A stretch of 64,000 nt of DNA from Dyadobacter sp. 50-39 (GTDB lineage Bacteria; Bacteroidota; Bacteroidia; Cytophagales; Spirosomataceae): positions 467,198-531,197 of the forward strand of contig MKSR01000019.1 of the NCBI GenBank assembly GCA_001898145.1, read 5' to 3'. Each line of letters opens with the position of its first letter. Positions within the stretch are counted from its first letter, which is position 1. The notes below the pieces were generated by a model that saw only the letters and a program-made list of their open reading frames with translations, did no database searches and was not told the DNA's origin. A program made the translations under genes and the position numbers. Below, one piece after another: positions 34,888 to 44,289 of the stretch.

Positions 34888-35999
34888 CGCCCCGTAAGTT
34901 TTAGATTCACTGTAAAAAACTCCCCGTCATTGCGGATGTCGAGATCATATGCGTCACCATAAAGCAGATCGAGCCTCTTTTGGGTATTCAAAATGCCCAC
35001 TCCCGCGCGATCCTCGTCTCTTTTGCGCTCAATAATGCGGTTTTGACAAAAAAACAGGATTTCGTTGCCCGCTGTCTCTATGGCAATGCGGATCACAGAC
35101 TCGCGGTGGTTGCTCACCCCATATTTAAATGCATTCTCGACGAAGGTCATCAGGATCAGCGGCGCAATCTTACTGCCTCCGGACTGGCCTTTGATCTCGA
35201 AATCGAGACTGGTCTTAGCGCTTAACCTCAGCTTCTGTAACGCTACATAGTTTTCGAGGCACGCCAGCTCGTCTTCCAGCGGAACGTAATTTTCGGTCGC
35301 TTCCTCGGTGATGTACCGCATCATTTGCGACAGTTTCAAAATGCTCGGCGCGGTGTGCGCGCTGCTTGTGACGGCGAGTGCGTAAATGTTATTGAGGGTA
35401 TTGAAAAGAAAATGCGGGTTGATCTGCGCTTTGAAAAACGAAAGCTCGGCGTGTGCCTTCTCCGCCTCGGAAAGGATCGCCCTCCGCTCCGACTGCCGCC
35501 ATTCGCGCGAAATGCGGATCGCCATGGCTATTACCCAAACGACGATAAAAAGCGTAAGGCTCACAAAATCCACCGCCCGCTCGCGCACAGGCCCCGGCAT
35601 AGGACGAATGCGCTCGTCGGGCGGCCCCGCCGGTCTTCCCATCCGGAATGCGTCCCGCGGTGGTTCGAGCCTTACTTCCCTACCCTGCTGTTCATGCCGG
35701 AATTGCTTGAATATGAGCCGCTCAAATGGTTTCGAAAAGAAAATCAGCAATAGCAATGCCGTGAAAATGAGCGCATAGGCCACATAATGCTGTCGCAGGT
35801 ACAGCTTTGGAATAAGCAATTCCAGGTTACCGTAAAAGAGTGTGGCGTAGACGAAAAAAAACAACCAGAACCAACCCGATTGAAGCACTACGAATGGAAA
35901 ATCGGCACTGGGATCGCGGGAGACGATCGTGAGCGGCAAGCTCATGAACAATATCCATCCCAGCAAGTGAATGATCCAAAGGTTCTTAGCCTTCAACAT
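34884..35999 (-). CDS. Sensor histidine kinase, LytS/YehU type
   Basis: 371 residues. Four hydrophobic segments near the N-terminus (LWIIHLLGWILFMSLPLTIV, VLQSGWFWLFFFVYATLFYG, YVAYALIFTALLLLIFF, FVSLTLFIVVWVIAMAIRIS) indicate a membrane sensor. His-kinase dimerisation motif INPHFLFNTLNNIYALAV contains the phospho-accepting His; the ATPase domain follows with ENAFKYGVSNH and RAGVGILNTQKRLDLLYG. A proline- and arginine-rich cytoplasmic loop (EPPRDAFRMGRPAGPPDERI) sits between transmembrane segments 3 and 4. Divergent from the permease gene at 36107. Confidence 0.94.
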   Translation of the reverse strand: MLKAKNLWIIHLLGWILFMSLPLTIVSRDPSADFPFVVLQSGWFWLFFFVYATLFYGNLELLIPKLYLRQHYVAYALIFTALLLLIFFSKPFERLIFKQFRHEQQGREVRLEPPRDAFRMGRPAGPPDERIRPMPGPVRERAVDFVSLTLFIVVWVIAMAIRISREWRQSERRAILSEAEKAHAELSFFKAQINPHFLFNTLNNIYALAVTSSAHTAPSILKLSQMMRYITEEATENYVPLEDELACLENYVALQKLRLSAKTSLDFEIKGQSGGSKIAPLILMTFVENAFKYGVSNHRESVIRIAIETAGNEILFFCQNRIIERKRDEDRAGVGILNTQKRLDLLYGDAYDLDIRNDGEFFTVNLKLTGR

Positions 36000-36106
36000 G
36001 GCAGCGCGGCGCGGATTGGCAGTTATGCATCTATTTGATGACGAAGATAGGAGTTACATTCAGAAAAAGTTTCCTATTTTCGAAAAGCACATTTTCACTC
36101 CGCTTC

Positions 36107-37441
36107 ATGCAGCAACCATCTACGCGAAACGAACTTTTCAAGATCCTGGGTGTCGGATTCGGCGTCGCAGTGACCGTCGGCGGCACCATCGGCACAGGCA
36201 TTTTACGGAAGCCGGGCCCTATTGCCGCGCAGCTGGGAGACCCGGGGCTGATTATGGCGTTGTGGGTTGCGGTAAGCGTATATGCATTCCTGGGTACATT
36301 GTGCACCATCGAGCTTGGCACATCGGTTCCCCGGGCGGGCGCGTGGTACGTATATGCGCAGCGGGCGTTCGGAAACTATGCCGGTTTCGTCGTCGGGATC
36401 AACAGCTGGCTGGGCACTTGCTCGGCGCTGGGTTTCGGAGTGTACACGATGAGCGAATACCTGGCGCTGCTCATCCCTTCGCTCGCAGGTTACGAATCCT
36501 ATATGGCCGCCGCCATTCTGCTCGCGCTCACGGTCATCCATTGGATCGGGCTGGCACTCGCGAGCAGTTTTCAGAACATTATGAGCCTGCTCAAAGGGAT
36601 CGGGCTTTTTGCATTCGTAGGGGCATGCTACCTGTTTGGAAATGAGGTTACGATGGAAGAAGCGCAGTTTACAACGAGCAAAATCGCGGAAACCGGTTCA
36701 TGGCTGGCACCGGTCGTTTTCTCTTTACAAGCCATATTCTACACTTACGACGGCTGGCATACGGCAGCCTATTTCTCCGAAGAAGATCGTGACCCCTCCA
36801 AAAACCTGCCCAAATCGATGATCGGCGGCGTTTTGGTGATCATCGCGATTTACCTGCTTTGTAACCTCGCAATCCTTCATGTACTCCCGATGGACCAGCT
36901 TGCACAGTCGAAACTGGCCGCTGCGGACGCCATTACCCTTATTTTCGGCCAGGGTTCCGGGAAAATTGTGACAATGTTTCTCATGATTTCAATTCTGGGC
37001 ATTGTCAATGCGCAGCTGCTGTTCAACCCTCGCGTCCTCTATTCCATGAGCCGCGACGGACTGTTCCTCAAATCGGGGGTCAACGTCAACCAGGGGGGCA
37101 CGCCGGCAGTGGCGATGCTCATTACCTCCGGCGTTGCCATCACATTGATTCTCGTCGGAAAAGATGCTACGGAAAAGCTGTCCGACATTGCTACTTTCTT
37201 TTTCGTGTTGGGTTACACGTCGGGGTTTGCTTCGCTGCTGGCATTGAGAAAAAAGGAACCGCTCCTGCCAAGACCGTGGAAGGTCCCCGCCTACCCTTTC
37301 CTGCCTGTCTTAATGCTTATCCTCTCTGCCGCCTTTCTGGTTGGCGCCATTATGCAGGACTTACCTAGCAGCCAATATGCATTGCTGTTCCTGATAGTCA
37401 GCTATCCGGTTTATTTGCTCGTGCGTAAGCTGAATAAGTAG
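36107..37441 (+). CDS. APC-family amino acid permease
   Basis: About twelve transmembrane segments in 444 residues from ATG 36107 (MQQPSTRNELFKILGVGFG). The first motif, VTVGGTIGTGILRKPGPIAA, is the APC helix-1 break; further segments SFQNIMSLLKGIGLFAFVGA, IIAIYLLCNLAILHVLPM, VTMFLMISILGIVNAQLLFN and IATFFFVLGYTSGFASLLAL. Predicted proton- or exchange-driven uptake of amino acids or polyamines; substrate not inferable. The start at 36035 would add 24 residues unlike APC proteins. Confidence 0.9.
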   Translation: MQQPSTRNELFKILGVGFGVAVTVGGTIGTGILRKPGPIAAQLGDPGLIMALWVAVSVYAFLGTLCTIELGTSVPRAGAWYVYAQRAFGNYAGFVVGINSWLGTCSALGFGVYTMSEYLALLIPSLAGYESYMAAAILLALTVIHWIGLALASSFQNIMSLLKGIGLFAFVGACYLFGNEVTMEEAQFTTSKIAETGSWLAPVVFSLQAIFYTYDGWHTAAYFSEEDRDPSKNLPKSMIGGVLVIIAIYLLCNLAILHVLPMDQLAQSKLAAADAITLIFGQGSGKIVTMFLMISILGIVNAQLLFNPRVLYSMSRDGLFLKSGVNVNQGGTPAVAMLITSGVAITLILVGKDATEKLSDIATFFFVLGYTSGFASLLALRKKEPLLPRPWKVPAYPFLPVLMLILSAAFLVGAIMQDLPSSQYALLFLIVSYPVYLLVRKLNK

Positions 37442-37498
37442 AATTATTTCGCAAGTTTATTTTAGGTAAATTGCATATATAACAATCTCCTTAACAAC

Positions 37499-39934
37499 AT
37501 GCCGTGGAAAAAGAACTTCATCAATTGTGCCTTGCTGGCAGCCCTCACATTATTAATTACAGCATTTCAATGGTCGGAAGAAGATTTTGTTCAGTTCATT
37601 TCCGATAAATTGACGAAGTACCGCAGCACATTACCGATTGAAAAAGCCTATCTCCACCTGGATAAACCCTATTATGTAACGGGCGACACGCTTTGGTTTA
37701 AAGCCTACCTCACCGAAGGAGCGCTGCATCTGGCCGACAGTGCCAGCAACCTCCTCTACGTAGACCTGATCGAGCAGCGGACTGGCAGGAACGCCGCATT
37801 GAAACGTGTACAAATGGCCGGCGGCATTGGCCGCGGCGAGTTCGTCCTCACCGACTCGCTTGTACCCGGCACGTATACCATCCGTGCGTACACGAACTGG
37901 ATGCGCAACGGCTCCGAAGATTATTTCTTTCAAAAGAATGTATATGTATTTAATTATGAGGACAATACAGCCGCAAATGCAACACCGGGCAAAACTGACC
38001 TGCAATTTTTTCCGGAGGGCGGGCAGCTTGTATCGGACATCAATACCCGCGTTGCGTTTAAGGCGGTAAATGAGGCCGGTCTGGCGCAGGATGTGGCTGG
38101 TTTCGTGCTGACACAAAACGGGGATACCGTGGCATCATTTAAAAGCGAGCACCTGGGAATGGGAAGGTTTCAGTTCGCACCGAAAGCAGGAGAATCATAC
38201 CGGGCATTTCTAAGAGAAAATGACGGAAAAGTAACGCCGTTTTCTTTCCCTAAAGTGCAGGACAGCGGCTTTACCATGGTAGTGGACAACTTGTCAAACC
38301 CACTCAAAATGAGAGTAATAGCCTACGCTAAAATACCCGGGAAAACCGAAATTCCAGTACACGTCGTCGGGCACGCGAGGGGTATCGTTGCATTTGTGGC
38401 AAAAGGAAAAATCGGGAGCCGGGGATTGATGATGCAGCTTCCGACTACGGAACTCCCCGACGGCATTACCCATCTCACGCTCTTCGACGATACAGGAAAG
38501 CCTGTTTCCGAGCGCCTGGTGTTCATCAACCATTCCAGAAGCCTCAATGTACAGGTCAAGCCCTCGAAAGCCGAATATAAACCGCGAGAAAAGGTCGATT
38601 TGGAAGTAGCGGTCACCGACTCCGCCGGCAAACCGGTGGAAGCAAATCTATCCCTGTCGGTCACCGACGCCGGCCAGATATTGCAGCAGCCATTCGAGCA
38701 AAACATTGCTTCTTACCTCCTCTTATCCTCTGATTTAAAGGGATATATAGAGCAACCAGCCTACTATTTCGATCCAGCAAAATCCGAAAGGAAAATCTAT
38801 CTCGATTATTTGATGATGACCCATGGCTGGACGCGGTTCAAATGGGAGGACGTACTCAGCGACTCCATTCCACCAGTAAAAAGATATGTCGAGCAGGGAA
38901 TTACGCTCGAAGGAGACGCGAAGCGGAACAACAAGAAATTAACTGAAAAAATAGTACTGTCGCTCTTTGTCAGCAACGACAGCCTCAGCAATTTCATGAC
39001 CGCCGAAACAGACGAAAACGGCCATTTCTCCATATACAACCTGGCCTTCAGCGACTCGTTGCAACTTCGTCTGCAGGGTATGAACAAAAAAGGGAACCAG
39101 AACCTGTCATTCACACTCAGCCCGTTCGATCCACCACGTGCTTCGGTCGTCAAGATTCCTTTCAAACCTGTGACCGTCGATGCCCGGCGGCTGACCGATT
39201 TCCTGAAAAATGCAGCGCAGGATCAGGAGATTTCCAGAAAAATCAGGGAAAACCGCGAACGGCTTCTGCGCGAAGTAACCATCAAAGCCAAAAAAGAAAC
39301 GCCACGGGATTCCCGGAAACTGTACAATTCGGCGGATGCCACATTGAAAGTGACGCAGCAAATGGCGTCCGGTTATATGAGCGTACTCGATATGCTGCAA
39401 GGCCGCGTAGCCGGCGTGTCCGTTATGGGATCGGGGATGAATGCCGTTGTATCGATCCGGGGCAACAGAGGCGAACCGCTTTTCGTACTGGATGGAATGC
39501 CGGTGGACAAGGCACTGATCACTTCGCTGAACGTTTACGACGTAGAGTCGATCGACGTGCTTAAAGGTGCCTCGGCAGCTATTTACGGCAGCAGAGGCGG
39601 TAACGGGGTAATTGCGGTCCTCACCAAGCGCGGCAATGAGAATTACGACTATTCACAGGACATTGTGCCGGGTGTATTGGTGACCAAAATAGCCGGTTTT
39701 CACACCCCGCGCGACTTTTACGCTCCCCAGTACAGCCCCACCAGCCCTCCTGCCCCCAACCCGGATTTCCGCTCGACGATTTTCTGGGCACCTATGCTCA
39801 AAACCGGCAGCGACGGCAAGGCGCGGGTAAGCTACTATCACTCCGATGCTACGGGTCCCGCGGATATACGCGTCGAGGCCCTGAGCCCAACCGGACTGCC
39901 GGGTTTCGGAAAATCCACTTACCCGGTGCGGTAA
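37499..39934 (+). CDS. MG2-domain protein with a TonB-plug domain (811 aa)
   Basis: Exported (hydrophobic start INCALLAALTLLITAF). N-terminal 40-155 is an MG2/alpha-2-macroglobulin-like region: EKAYLHLDKPYYVTGDTLWF, ALKRVQMAGGIGRGEFVL, PGTYTIRAYTNWMRNGSED. Beta-sandwich repeats fill the middle. About 629-711 is a SusC-type TonB plug: LDMLQGRVAGVSVMGSGMNA, VSIRGNRGEPLFVLDGMP, YDVESIDVLKGASAAIYGSRGG. No 22-stranded barrel follows: only about 100 residues remain, ending in another sandwich (GSDGKARVSYYHSDATGPAD). It therefore cannot be a classical receptor; it may plug or anchor another outer-membrane complex. Not linked to a SusD gene. Confidence 0.85.
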   Translation: MPWKKNFINCALLAALTLLITAFQWSEEDFVQFISDKLTKYRSTLPIEKAYLHLDKPYYVTGDTLWFKAYLTEGALHLADSASNLLYVDLIEQRTGRNAALKRVQMAGGIGRGEFVLTDSLVPGTYTIRAYTNWMRNGSEDYFFQKNVYVFNYEDNTAANATPGKTDLQFFPEGGQLVSDINTRVAFKAVNEAGLAQDVAGFVLTQNGDTVASFKSEHLGMGRFQFAPKAGESYRAFLRENDGKVTPFSFPKVQDSGFTMVVDNLSNPLKMRVIAYAKIPGKTEIPVHVVGHARGIVAFVAKGKIGSRGLMMQLPTTELPDGITHLTLFDDTGKPVSERLVFINHSRSLNVQVKPSKAEYKPREKVDLEVAVTDSAGKPVEANLSLSVTDAGQILQQPFEQNIASYLLLSSDLKGYIEQPAYYFDPAKSERKIYLDYLMMTHGWTRFKWEDVLSDSIPPVKRYVEQGITLEGDAKRNNKKLTEKIVLSLFVSNDSLSNFMTAETDENGHFSIYNLAFSDSLQLRLQGMNKKGNQNLSFTLSPFDPPRASVVKIPFKPVTVDARRLTDFLKNAAQDQEISRKIRENRERLLREVTIKAKKETPRDSRKLYNSADATLKVTQQMASGYMSVLDMLQGRVAGVSVMGSGMNAVVSIRGNRGEPLFVLDGMPVDKALITSLNVYDVESIDVLKGASAAIYGSRGGNGVIAVLTKRGNENYDYSQDIVPGVLVTKIAGFHTPRDFYAPQYSPTSPPAPNPDFRSTIFWAPMLKTGSDGKARVSYYHSDATGPADIRVEALSPTGLPGFGKSTYPVR

Positions 39935-40100
39935 GCGCCGTTTTATGCCTCATTCTGGCATAAGATTATACACATTTCGACGTTAGTATACTTATTTGTA
40001 AAGACATTTGGACAGAGCATACTGACAAAATTTGGTAACTTTGTTATTTACACTGAAATAGCCGATCATGTCCCACGATCTGATGGCGCACGATTAAAAT

Positions 40101-41849
40101 ATGAGGACCGAATATTTGAAAATAACCCTTCTTATTTGCCTCGTATCGGCCGCCTGGCTGATGACGCCGGCGCATGCCCAGCGCCGTAAAGATCGTGACA
40201 AACAAGAGGTTAAGGAAGACGGCGTCCTCACCAGGCTCGAAGGCGAGTCGATGGCGGCCGACGGGATGAAATTCATGATGAAGGACGAGCCCGACCGTGC
40301 ATTGCCGGTGTTTGAAAAGCTCGCGCTCCTCAGCCCGCAGGACGCTACCGCACATTACCTGGTAGCTACCGCGCTGATCAAACTGGAAAAATATGACGAG
40401 GCGATCAATGCTTCCAAAAAGGCGCATGATCTCGACAAGGAGAATATTTTCTACTCCCAGCAGCTCGCCGAACTTTACGCAAAGCGCCGCAAATACTCCG
40501 ACGCCGCGCAGATCTATGAAACTTTGGTGGCCAAAAGCCCGGAAAATATCGAGTACGGCATCGAGCTGGCGGCAGTTTACGTTTTTAACGACCAGTTCGA
40601 CAAGGCAATCGAGACCTATAACAAGCTGGAAAAATCAATGGGTGTGACGGAAGAGATCACGCACCAGAAACAGCAGCTATACCTCCGCCAGAACAATCTG
40701 GACAAAGCATTGGCAGAAGGGAAAAAACTGATTGACGCCGAGCCCGGCGAAGTTGCCTACCGCGTGGAGCTCGCAGAAATGCTGATCGCCAACGACCGGA
40801 TCGTGGAAGCGGTAGCTCCGTTGGAAGAGGCCCTGAAAATTAACCCGGATGAGGCGCAGGCGCATGTGCTGCTGGCCGATATTTACCGTCGCAACGGGGA
40901 TGTGCAGAAGTGCAACCAGGAGTTGAAACAGGTTTTTGCCAATCCGAATCTGGACGCAGACCCCAAAATACGGGTGCTTTCGGGCTATCTGACAATGCTG
41001 AAAACCGAAAACGAGGTAAATGAGGCCGTTTCACTCGCCCGGCAGCTTTCAGAAACACACCCGAACGAGGCCAAAGCGACAGTTATCTACGCCGACCTGC
41101 TTACCCGTCAGGGCAAATTCGCCGAGGCACGTCAGCTATACCTGAAAGCCGTAGCTTCCGATCCGAACGTTTTTCAGGTTTGGGGCGCCATTATGCAGCT
41201 CGACGGCCAGCTCAACCAGCCCGACAGCATGCTCGCACATTCGGAAAAAGCATTGGAATTGTTCCCGAATCAGGGTATGTTCTGGTATTTCAACGGGACG
41301 GCCAACCTGATGAAGAAAAATTACAAGGAAGCCGCTTCTTCACTGGAAGAAAGCCTGAAAATGATCGGCGAAAATCCCCAGCTGGTGCCTTTAATCCACG
41401 CACAGCTCGGCGACGCATTCAATGGTGTAGGAGCTCACGATAAATCCGATGCAGCCTATGAACTCGCATTAAAAGCCGACCCGGACAACGATCATGTGCT
41501 CAACAATTACAGCTATTTTCTTTCCCTGAGAAAGGAAAAACTCGATCTGGCACTCAAAATGTCGGAAAAACTGGTGCAGCAGCATCAGAACAACCCGACA
41601 TACCTCGATACTTATGCCTGGGTATTATACATTCGTAAAGACTACAAAAAAGCCAAGGAGTACCTGGAAAAGGCAATGCTCGACAGCAGCGGTGTGAGTG
41701 GCACAATTGTTGAGCATTACGGGGACGTCCTGTTCAAACTAGGAGAGCGGGACAATGCGGTGGCCCAATGGAAAAAAGCCAAGAGAATGGGAGAAACCAC
41801 CGAACTTCTGGACAAAAAAATAGCAACAGGTGCATTACATGAGCAGTAA
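40101..41849 (+). CDS. Exported TPR protein, first gene of an envelope operon
   Basis: 582 residues with signal peptide (LKITLLICLVSAAWLMTPAHA). TPR units are dense through the whole mature part: DATAHYLVATALIKLEKYDE, KYSDAAQIYETLVAKSPENI, YGIELAAVYVFNDQFDKAIE, YELALKADPDNDHVLNNYSY, LDTYAWVLYIRKDYKKAKEY. The stop codon overlaps the start of the LolB-like lipoprotein gene (41839), and the EnvC-like gene follows 66 bases later, so these three are very likely one transcript. This arrangement recurs in Bacteroidota genomes; a role as a scaffold in lipoprotein delivery or septal hydrolysis is plausible but unproved. A -7-like TAACTTTG lies at 40036. Confidence 0.87.
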   Translation: MRTEYLKITLLICLVSAAWLMTPAHAQRRKDRDKQEVKEDGVLTRLEGESMAADGMKFMMKDEPDRALPVFEKLALLSPQDATAHYLVATALIKLEKYDEAINASKKAHDLDKENIFYSQQLAELYAKRRKYSDAAQIYETLVAKSPENIEYGIELAAVYVFNDQFDKAIETYNKLEKSMGVTEEITHQKQQLYLRQNNLDKALAEGKKLIDAEPGEVAYRVELAEMLIANDRIVEAVAPLEEALKINPDEAQAHVLLADIYRRNGDVQKCNQELKQVFANPNLDADPKIRVLSGYLTMLKTENEVNEAVSLARQLSETHPNEAKATVIYADLLTRQGKFAEARQLYLKAVASDPNVFQVWGAIMQLDGQLNQPDSMLAHSEKALELFPNQGMFWYFNGTANLMKKNYKEAASSLEESLKMIGENPQLVPLIHAQLGDAFNGVGAHDKSDAAYELALKADPDNDHVLNNYSYFLSLRKEKLDLALKMSEKLVQQHQNNPTYLDTYAWVLYIRKDYKKAKEYLEKAMLDSSGVSGTIVEHYGDVLFKLGERDNAVAQWKKAKRMGETTELLDKKIATGALHEQ

Positions 41850-42705
41850 AATTACGGTTGGGCTGGTAGCCATGTCATTGATGTGGTTCACGGCTTGTCA
41901 TAAACCGCGTTCTTCCAAAAGTGTTTCCCAAAATCCGGCCATTGATACAACATTGATTACCAGGGCGCCGGAACCCAAAGATTCGATTACCAAAGATACC
42001 GCCGCTGTGGCTGTCGTTCCCGACGCAGGAGAACCGATGCCGGAGGTGAAGGTCAATGAGGTGGATTTCGACTTTCTGACGGCCAAATCCAAATTTTCAT
42101 TTAAAGGCCCCAAGCAGGATTTTGACAACACAAATGTCAATATTCGAATGAAAAAAGACAGTATTATCTGGCTTTCCGTAACGGGTGTGGGCCTGGAAGT
42201 GGCTCGGGGTATCATCACGCGCGACTCCATTGTTTTCATGGATAAAATCCACCGCGATTACTTCGTGTTTAACTACGAGCAGCTCAGCAAACAGTATAAT
42301 TTCGACCTCAATTTTGATCTGCTTCAATCGGTGATCATCGGCAATATGCCCTTTGAAATGCAGGAAGAGGGCCGTTTCGTGAAGGAAAATGACTTTTATG
42401 TCCTCAAACAGGCGGTCGACCGGCTGGAAGTGGACAACTATATTGCCGAAAAAAATCAGAAACTCTCCCGCCTGAAAGCAACGGAAGTACCTACGCAGAA
42501 CACTTTTACCCTGGATTATGAGGATTTCAGGCAGGTAGGCAGCTTTTTATTCCCGTTCATGAGCCACATTAACCTGAACGTGCTTTCCAAAGACCAGCAA
42601 AAACTCGAAACGACCATGCGCCTCAAACACAGCAAGGTGGAATTGGTAAATCAAAGCCCCGGTTTTCCGTTTAATGTTCCTTCGAGCTACAAGCGTAAAA
42701 GGTAA
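41839..42705 (+). CDS. DUF4292 lipoprotein, LolB-like
   Basis: 288 residues from ATG 41839, lipobox MWFTAC (Cys20), so lipid-anchored; the frame can also start at GTG 41830. The mature part follows DUF4292: EVKVNEVDFDFLTAKSKFSF, NVNIRMKKDSIIWLSVTGVG, EVARGIITRDSIVFMDKIHR, FDLNFDLLQSVIIGNMPFEM, NLNVLSKDQQKLETTMRLKH. DUF4292 proteins share the half-barrel LolA/LolB-like fold and may receive or pass lipoproteins to the outer membrane. Sits between the TPR and EnvC-like genes in one operon. Confidence 0.92.
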   Translation: MSSKITVGLVAMSLMWFTACHKPRSSKSVSQNPAIDTTLITRAPEPKDSITKDTAAVAVVPDAGEPMPEVKVNEVDFDFLTAKSKFSFKGPKQDFDNTNVNIRMKKDSIIWLSVTGVGLEVARGIITRDSIVFMDKIHRDYFVFNYEQLSKQYNFDLNFDLLQSVIIGNMPFEMQEEGRFVKENDFYVLKQAVDRLEVDNYIAEKNQKLSRLKATEVPTQNTFTLDYEDFRQVGSFLFPFMSHINLNVLSKDQQKLETTMRLKHSKVELVNQSPGFPFNVPSSYKRKR

Positions 42706-42770
42706 AATACAGAAAGTCTGCTTAACTTTGCCCGCCGTGAGATGTATTTTTGGCCGCAAGAATTATTATT

Positions 42771-44111
42771 ATGCCCTTTCGTACCCCTGGTAGCCGTCGT
42801 TTTTGGTTAGTGCTTACATTCGTGCTTTTTGCATGCGCAGGTGCATTTGCGCAGAAAACGCGTGAGCAGTTGGAACGCGAAAAGGCTGAAAACCAGGGCA
42901 AAATCAGAGAGATCCAGAATATCCTTAAACAGACCTCTTCCCAAAAGAATGTCAACCTCGGCCAGCTCAAAGCACTTAATCAGCAGATCAACACCTACAA
43001 AAAGCAGATCGATCTCCTCACCGACGATCTCGAAATCCTAGACCGCGAATTGAAAGTGCTCGAAAAGCGCCGTCAGGCGCTCGATAGCAGCCTCGCGGTG
43101 CTGAAAGAGGAATATGGCCATATGATTTATGAGGCCTCCAAACGGAACGCCTATTTCAATCAGCTTGTTTTCCTTTTCTCGGCGGGTACTTTCAACCAGT
43201 TTGTGCTTCGCTATAAATATTTGAAACAATATACCGAGGCCCGGCAGGGAAGAGCCAAGGAGATAGATGTGCTGCAAAAGCAGGTAATCGCTGAACGCCA
43301 GCGTATTACTTCTAAAAAGAACCAGCAGAAGAGCGTACTCGATACCCGGGTTACTGAAAATACCAAGCTGGAAGGCCTCAAAGTGAAGCAGAATGAGGTC
43401 ATCCAGGAGCTTTCGCAGAAGGAAGTAGAGCTGAGAAAGCAGATTGCCGAAAATAAACGTGCTACCGACCTTTTGGAATCCAGCATCCGGCGCATTGCCG
43501 AGCGCGAGCGCAGGGAACGCCTCGAAAGGGAACGACGCGAGCGCGAGGAACGGGAAGCGCGCCGGAAGGCCGAACGAGAGCGCATTGCCCGCGAGAATGC
43601 CGAGCGCGAGAAAAAAGGTGAGGCCGCGGTAGTGGCACCGAAAGAAGTGGAGGAGGAGCCGGTGGTTTCGAGCGGTATGAGCGAGGAGGAAACTACATTG
43701 GCGTCGTCGTTCACGGCTTCGCAAAATCGCTTGCCGTGGCCGGTGAAGGGCTTTGTATCCAGCCATTTCGGCCAGCGACCGCATGCGGTGTTGAAAGGAG
43801 TAATGGTGGATAACCTTGGAATTGACATTCAGACGACCGCCGGGGAGCCGGTAAGGTCAGTTTACGACGGAACAGTACTCGACGTGACCGAGCTGCCCGG
43901 AATGGGCAGCGTGGTGGCGATCCAGCACGGGAATTATATGACGATTTACGCCAAAATGGCCGGTGTATCGGTACGTGCCGGACAAAAAGTGAAAGCACGT
44001 GAAAACATCGGTCGGGTAGCCACCGACAGCGACGGTACCTCCGAGCTGCAATTCCAGGTCTGGAAGAATACCTCGCGACTAAACCCCGAAAACTGGCTGA
44101 TACACCGGTAA
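42771..44111 (+). CDS. EnvC-like LytM protein, catalytic ligands degenerate
   Basis: 446 residues from ATG 42771, signal peptide, then a long coiled coil (about 25-290, highly charged: ERERRERLERERREREEREA) and a C-terminal LytM (M23) domain from about 320: WPVKGFVSSHFGQRPHAVLK, GEPVRSVYDGTVLDVTELPG, VVAIQHGNYMTIYAKM, VRAGQKVKARENIGRVATDS, ELQFQVWKNTSRLNPENWL. The usual HxxxD and HxH ligands are replaced: VDNLGID (no His before D), AKM instead of the Y.HL histidine, ELQF instead of HLHF. E. coli EnvC is likewise inactive and activates amidases; a similar job is likely here. Confidence 0.85.
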   Translation: MPFRTPGSRRFWLVLTFVLFACAGAFAQKTREQLEREKAENQGKIREIQNILKQTSSQKNVNLGQLKALNQQINTYKKQIDLLTDDLEILDRELKVLEKRRQALDSSLAVLKEEYGHMIYEASKRNAYFNQLVFLFSAGTFNQFVLRYKYLKQYTEARQGRAKEIDVLQKQVIAERQRITSKKNQQKSVLDTRVTENTKLEGLKVKQNEVIQELSQKEVELRKQIAENKRATDLLESSIRRIAERERRERLERERREREEREARRKAERERIARENAEREKKGEAAVVAPKEVEEEPVVSSGMSEEETTLASSFTASQNRLPWPVKGFVSSHFGQRPHAVLKGVMVDNLGIDIQTTAGEPVRSVYDGTVLDVTELPGMGSVVAIQHGNYMTIYAKMAGVSVRAGQKVKARENIGRVATDSDGTSELQFQVWKNTSRLNPENWLIHR

Positions 44112-44289
44112 GATTTCCGGAGCTTGTATCTTCGGAAAAGGTCGTTCGTCGTCAGGCTGTGTCAGGGATGGTTAGAGTTATTGATCAAATTCTCCTCCGA
44201 ACAACACTCACAACACATGACCACACGTGACAGTACCGTACCACACTACACCCCTTAACCAATTTCGCTTACCATTACCGATAACCACC
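44112..44289. other. Intergenic region before panB
   Basis: A short inverted repeat (TTTCCG / CGGAAA around 44117-44142) follows the EnvC-like gene and may end the envelope operon. No other feature seen; the frame opening at 44227 is replaced by the better start at 44290. Confidence 0.4.
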
